From Gammaproteobacteria bacterium (GTDB lineage Bacteria; Pseudomonadota; Gammaproteobacteria; GRL18): a stretch of 13,600 nt of DNA. Where the stretch lies: contig JAPVVU010000036.1 in the NCBI GenBank assembly GCA_028571885.1, positions 1 through 13,600 on the forward strand, written 5' to 3'. The first letter of the stretch is position 1, and every line of letters starts with the position of its first letter. Under the pieces are notes generated by a model that ran no database searches, was not told the origin of the DNA, and was given only the letters and a program-made list of their open reading frames with translations. Position numbers and translations under genes: made by a program. This document shows, piece after piece, positions 13,563 through 13,600 of this stretch.

Positions 13563-13600
13563 ATGGATGATTGGATGGTATGGCTAGCCTTTCTGGGGAC
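13563..13600 (+). CDS. Possible start of a membrane protein gene, cut by the window edge
   Basis: An ATG at 13563 opens MDDWMVWLAFLG before the window ends. The hydrophobic, tryptophan-rich opening looks like a first membrane helix, and short NfeD-type proteins begin in a similar way. Only 12 codons are visible and the upstream GGTG is a weak ribosome binding site, so both gene and family are tentative. Confidence 0.3.
   Translation, partial: MDDWMVWLAFLG

Overview
The window looks like chromosomal DNA of a motile, haem-making gammaproteobacterium that is moderately AT-rich by eye. The evidence is the gammaproteobacterial-style hemD-hemX-hemY cluster, a Mak-type ROK fructokinase, a HutZ-type haem-utilisation protein, a flagellin and an integron remnant. 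No rRNA, tRNA or CRISPR array is visible. The species cannot be named from sequence alone.

Positions 1-619 are the wreck of an integron. From left to right there is the start of a ParD-like antitoxin cassette gene (minus strand, cut by the window edge) with its own promoter, an attC site, the 3' end of another minus-strand cassette gene, and the C-terminal third of an integron integrase on the plus strand. The polarity is right for an integron whose attI, integrase 5' part and first cassette start(s) were removed by one deletion.

Positions 743-5080 are metabolic and accessory genes. A HutZ-like protein and a fructokinase (mak) run on the minus strand, followed by a DUF5610-like protein that is also on the minus strand. 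Divergent from the last is a 2Fe-2S/FAD/NAD(P)H oxidoreductase.

Positions 5205-8572 hold hemD, hemX and hemY as a minus-strand operon without an adjacent hemC. HemD carries an in-frame 15-bp minisatellite coding a C-R-G-P-N-type repeat. Facing hemD is an exported thioredoxin-fold protein with a CPYC motif.

Positions 9676-12382 hold a TLGYGD potassium-channel-like gene downstream of a large DUF389 membrane protein with a degenerate lipid-kinase-like N-terminal part. Positions 12521-13336 hold a short, divergent flagellin with a strong terminator and a sigma-28-like promoter.

Two copies of a palindromic MITE-like element of about 170 bp sit just downstream of the stop codons of two genes, at 2430-2594 and 9401-9576. 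They lie in opposite chromosomal orientation but the same orientation relative to the gene they follow. Several loci also carry short tandem duplications with a unit of about 15 bp. I see no complete new defence or mobile system. The most unusual items are the integron deletion scar, the palindromic element family, and the repeat inside hemD.
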